From Terriglobia bacterium (GTDB lineage Bacteria; Acidobacteriota; Terriglobia; Bryobacterales; Bryobacteraceae): a DNA stretch of 50,118 nt. Both the position numbers and the translations under genes were made by a program. Positions 47,077-50,118 of this stretch are shown in pieces. Where the stretch lies: the NCBI GenBank assembly GCA_021324185.1, contig JAJPJN010000165.1:1-50118 (forward strand), in the 5' to 3' direction. Each line of letters starts with the position of its first letter. The stretch's first letter is position 1. The notes beneath the pieces are model-generated. The model was not told the origin of the DNA and searched no databases. It was given only the letters and a program-made list of their open reading frames with translations.

Positions 47077-48306
47077 TTACGCTTTTGCTTTTTGCGGCCT
47101 CGCCGCAGAGCCAAGCAGAGATCGATACAGATCGATCGTTTGATCCGCAATCGCAGACCAACTGAACTTCTCTTCCACGCGCTTTCGCCCTGCTTCGCCA
47201 AACTGGCGGCATTTTTCAGGATCCGCCAGCAGCCCGGACACTTTTCGCGCCAGATCACGCGCAAATTGCTCCGGGTCCCTGGGAAATCCGTGACTGTCCT
47301 GCTCAAACGGGACCAGATAGCCGGTTTCGCCGTCGACAACTACTTCTTTGATTCCGCCAACTGCGCTGCCCACCACCGGCGCGCCGCACGCCATGGCTTC
47401 CAGATTAATGATTCCGAACGGCTCGTATACAGAAGGACAAACAAAAACGCGAGCATGACTATAGAGCTGGATCACTTCCGGTTTCGAAATCATCTTTTCG
47501 ATCCAGACAATATGTGGATGATCTCTGCGCGCGTCCTCCACCTTTTGCCGCATTTCAGCGGCGATCTCGGGCGTATCCGGCGCGCCCGCGCAAAGCACCA
47601 CGCGCGTATCCGGCGGCATGTAGCGAATCGCATCCACCAGATTGGTCACGCCCTTCTGCCGGGTAATCCGGCCCACAAATAAAATGTACGGCCGGTCCGG
47701 ATCTACTCCGTAGGTTTCGAGCGCGCTGGTTTTCTTCGTCTTTTGATACTCCTTCAGATCGATGCCGTTATAAATGACATGCACGCGCTCCGGATCAAGC
47801 GGGTAAACGCGCAGCACGTCTTGCCGCGCATCATTGGACACCGCGATCACGGCATCGGCATCGAGAATGGCGGTCCGCTCCATCCACGAGCTCATCGCAT
47901 AGCCGCTGCCGAGTTGTTCCGCTTTCCAGGCACGCAGCGGCTCGAGGCTGTGCGTGGTTAGCACAAACGGAACTTTATAGAGCTTCTTGGCCAGAAAACC
48001 GGCCATCGAAACATACCACGTATGCGTATGAACGATGTCGATGTTGCGTAGCGCCTTCACTTGTGTCAGGTTAAGGCTGAGCGCTTCGAGGGCGCCTTTG
48101 AATTTCTCCGTGGTGCCGTTGGTGATCTCATCCCATGGCTGATCGCCACACACCTGAAGATTGCCGCTCTCCAAATGCTGGTCACCCCAGCAGTGCACTT
48201 CCACTTCAATTTTCTTCGCCAGTTCGCGGCTCAAATACTCCACGTGAACGCCGGCTCCGCCATACACATAAGGCGGATATTCGCGGGAAAACAAGCCTAC
48301 TCGCAA
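47077..48306 (-). CDS. glgM: GT4 alpha-maltose-1-phosphate synthase / glycogen synthase
   Basis: 409 residues, GT-B fold: start RVGLFSREYPPYVYGGAGVHVEYL, nucleotide-sugar half with FVCPSVYEPFGIINLEAMACGAPVV (E-x7-E type motif), ending KFSWSAIADQTIDLYRSLL. It is the actinobacterial-type GlgA/GlgM, which makes maltose-1-phosphate from ADP-glucose and glucose-1-phosphate. GlgM is favoured by its position 31 bases ahead of glgE, but plain glycogen synthase activity is not excluded. Confidence 0.9.
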   Translation of the reverse strand: MRVGLFSREYPPYVYGGAGVHVEYLSRELAKKIEVEVHCWGDQHLESGNLQVCGDQPWDEITNGTTEKFKGALEALSLNLTQVKALRNIDIVHTHTWYVSMAGFLAKKLYKVPFVLTTHSLEPLRAWKAEQLGSGYAMSSWMERTAILDADAVIAVSNDARQDVLRVYPLDPERVHVIYNGIDLKEYQKTKKTSALETYGVDPDRPYILFVGRITRQKGVTNLVDAIRYMPPDTRVVLCAGAPDTPEIAAEMRQKVEDARRDHPHIVWIEKMISKPEVIQLYSHARVFVCPSVYEPFGIINLEAMACGAPVVGSAVGGIKEVVVDGETGYLVPFEQDSHGFPRDPEQFARDLARKVSGLLADPEKCRQFGEAGRKRVEEKFSWSAIADQTIDLYRSLLGSAARPQKAKA

Positions 48307-48476
48307 GTGGTCTCCTCAGCCGCATTCATCACCGACATTATATGTGCGCCACCCCACCGATCACTTTGCCCTGAACATATTGCCAAACGCCGCCCCACCC
48401 GAACCCCGCAGATCTGCAGAAGCGCCATTTCTACGCCTGGACGATTCAGAACGCGCCTGAGCAGCATCCAAAAAGC

Positions 48477-49802
48477 GTGGCGAATCAACATCGGGTCCTG
48501 ATCCTTGGCGGAGGCTTTGGCGGCCTCTATGCCGCGCAAGCATTGAAGCACGCGCCGGTGGATGTCACGCTAGTCGATCACCGCAATTTTCATCTTTTCC
48601 AGCCGCTGCTGTACCAGGTCGCGACCGGTTCTTTATCGCCGGGCGAAATTGCCGCCCCCCTGCGCGGCGTTCTGAGCAAACAGAAGAACACGCGCGTCCT
48701 GCTGGGCGAAGCCGTCGATATTGATCCCGCAACCAAACACGTGCTGCTGAAGGATGGCGCCTCCATTCCTTATGATTCTTTGATCGTAGCCACCGGCTCG
48801 CAAAGCAACTACTTCGGGCATAACGAATGGGCCAAATGGGCTCCCAGCTTGAAGAGCGTTGAAGAGGCCACCGCCATCCGGCACAGAATTCTGCTTGCGT
48901 TTGAAGCGGCCGAGCGCACTCACGATCCCGAGGAACGCAGAAAATGGCTCACCTTCGTCATCGTCGGCGCCGGCGCCACTGGCGTCGAATTAGCCGGCGC
49001 GCTGGGCGAGATCGCGCTATACACGCTCAAGAACGATTTCCGGTCCATCGACCCAGCCGATGCCAGGATCATTGTCGTCGATGGCGGCTCGCGCGTACTC
49101 GCCACTTATCCGGAAGATCTGTCCAGAAAAGCAGAAAAGGCCCTGCTGCGATTGGGCGTGCGCGTCCGTACCGGCTTAATGGTCACCTGCATTGATGGAA
49201 ACGGCGTCACTCTGAAGGACAAATCGGGCCACGAGGAGCACATCGCCTCTCATACAGTACTCTGGGCCGCCGGCGTAGGAACATCGGATTTTGCGAGCGT
49301 GTTGGCCAAGCGCACCGGCGCCCCCACCGAGCGCGGCCGCATCAAAGCGAATCCGGATCTTACGATTCCAAATTATCCCGACATCTTCGTTGTTGGCGAC
49401 GTGGCTTACAGCCTCGATGAGCACGGCAAACCGTTGCCCGGCGTGGCGCAGGTCGCGATGCAGGGCGGCAAGTACGCCGCCCAAACGATTATCAACCGCG
49501 TGCGCGGGCGTCGCACCGCCAGGCCGTTTCACTATTTCGATAAGGGCAACTTGGCGGTCATCGGCCGCGGCAAAGCCGTAGCGGAAATCTTCGGAATGCA
49601 CCTCTCCGGATTCCCCGCCTGGCTCGTTTGGGTCTTCATTCACCTGCTCTATATCGTCGAGTTCCAGAGCCGTCTCCTGGTGTTGCTCGAATGGGGATTT
49701 CTGTATCTCACGTTTAACCGCGGCGCGCTCCTCATCACCGGCAAAGCGGCCGAGGCATCCGTTTCCAGCCCAACTCCTGCCGCTACTGCGACGGAATCAT
49801 AA
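48477..49802 (+). CDS. Type II NADH dehydrogenase (NDH-2)
   Basis: 441 residues, GTG start. FAD-binding VLILGGGFGGLYAAQAL and NAD-binding VIVGAGATGVELAGAL motifs, the quinone-side motif FVVGDVAYS and a C-terminal membrane-associating helical tail (GFPAWLVWVFIHLLYIVEFQSRLLVLLEWGFLYLTF) match NDH-2. Oxidises NADH to reduce quinone without pumping protons. Divergent from glgM across 170 bases. Confidence 0.94.
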   Translation: MANQHRVLILGGGFGGLYAAQALKHAPVDVTLVDHRNFHLFQPLLYQVATGSLSPGEIAAPLRGVLSKQKNTRVLLGEAVDIDPATKHVLLKDGASIPYDSLIVATGSQSNYFGHNEWAKWAPSLKSVEEATAIRHRILLAFEAAERTHDPEERRKWLTFVIVGAGATGVELAGALGEIALYTLKNDFRSIDPADARIIVVDGGSRVLATYPEDLSRKAEKALLRLGVRVRTGLMVTCIDGNGVTLKDKSGHEEHIASHTVLWAAGVGTSDFASVLAKRTGAPTERGRIKANPDLTIPNYPDIFVVGDVAYSLDEHGKPLPGVAQVAMQGGKYAAQTIINRVRGRRTARPFHYFDKGNLAVIGRGKAVAEIFGMHLSGFPAWLVWVFIHLLYIVEFQSRLLVLLEWGFLYLTFNRGALLITGKAAEASVSSPTPAATATES

Positions 49803-49849
49803 TCCGCAACCCGCGTCTTCCTGCCGGTGATAACGTAAGAAGACGATCC

Positions 49850-50118
49850 ATGGAGTTGCTGATCTCCGGACCGAAGGGTCTGTCAATGACCCGCGAATTA
49901 AACAAGGACAGCCTGTCTTTGGGCCGTGCCGCGGACAACGATCTCGCCTACCCCGATGACCCCTGGCTTTCCCGTTTTCACCTCTGTTTTGAACGGCAAA
50001 GCGGCGGCTGGATTGTAAAGGACCGCGATAGCCGCAACGGCACCATCGTCAATGCCGCCCCCTTGAAAGCGCCGCATCCCATCAAGGCCGGCGATCGCAT
50101 CTACGCCGGTCATCTCAC
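49850..50118 (+). CDS. FHA-domain protein (5' part)
   Basis: The ATG at 49850 opens a frame that runs off the window. It encodes an FHA domain: LSLGRAADNDLAYPDDP, WLSRFHLCFER and VKDRDSRNGTIVNA carry the phosphothreonine-binding Arg, Ser-Arg-x-His and Asn-Gly. FHA domains read Ser/Thr phosphorylation; the rest of the protein is outside. Confidence 0.85.
   Translation, partial: MELLISGPKGLSMTRELNKDSLSLGRAADNDLAYPDDPWLSRFHLCFERQSGGWIVKDRDSRNGTIVNAAPLKAPHPIKAGDRIYAGHL

Overview
The window looks like part of a GC-rich Acidobacteriota chromosome, most likely of the Solibacter/Bryobacter group. The two best taxonomic markers are a secreted TIGR03435-family protein (42569-43423), from a paralogous family expanded in Candidatus Solibacter, and an orphan duplicated permease of the ADOP type (1692-4280). 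The placement is inferred from these families; there is no rRNA gene, and I saw no tRNA, CRISPR array or intact transposase.

Layout. 1-4280: end of a SurA/PpiC-type foldase, a membrane-anchored family 2 glycosyltransferase and the ADOP permease. 4301-5779 (minus): a membrane protein with a long disordered tail. 5876-10095: a tight run aroC, def, fmt, argJ and a small exported protein. 10098-19476: mixed housekeeping and envelope genes (Cys-rich protein, ferredoxin reductase-like flavoprotein, PfkB sugar kinase, zinc-ribbon membrane protein, D-2-hydroxyacid dehydrogenase, threonine dehydratase, NUDIX hydrolase, heme A synthase-like protein, Tat-exported Gfo/Idh oxidoreductase, YihY-family protein, CusF-like lipoprotein). 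19583-24343: a type VI secretion effector module, with a VgrG carrying a C-terminal M91-type zinc protease domain, an exported immunity candidate overlapping its stop codon, a PAAR tip protein and a convergent unknown gene. 24441-25813: YIP1-family protein, TatA and HU. 26371-32400: an ATP synthase operon b'-b-delta-alpha-gamma-beta-epsilon without the a and c subunits. 32547-38180: GT-C-like membrane protein, C45-type hydrolase, stand-alone cytochrome oxidase subunit III, a tandem pair of secreted paralogues, a metallophosphoesterase and a 39-codon relic of an OmpA-like gene. 38235-48306: a short-chain dehydrogenase, then the minus-strand GlgE-type alpha-glucan cluster glgM-glgE-[inserted island]-mak-glgB. 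48477-50118: a type II NADH dehydrogenase and the start of an FHA-domain gene.

How it fits together. GlgM (maltose-1-phosphate synthase), maltokinase, GlgE and GlgB together supply and branch alpha-glucan; trehalose synthase is not in the window. The cluster is interrupted by about 2.4 kb of foreign-looking cargo (TIGR03435 protein, a DsbA-like lipoprotein broken by one in-frame TAA, and a Cys-rich secreted peptide). This cargo is flanked by a broken copy of the glgE 3' end on one side and a 53-bp copy of the maltokinase 5' end on the other, so the ancestral glgE-mak junction is present twice. That island and the VgrG-M91/immunity/PAAR module are the two most interesting loci.
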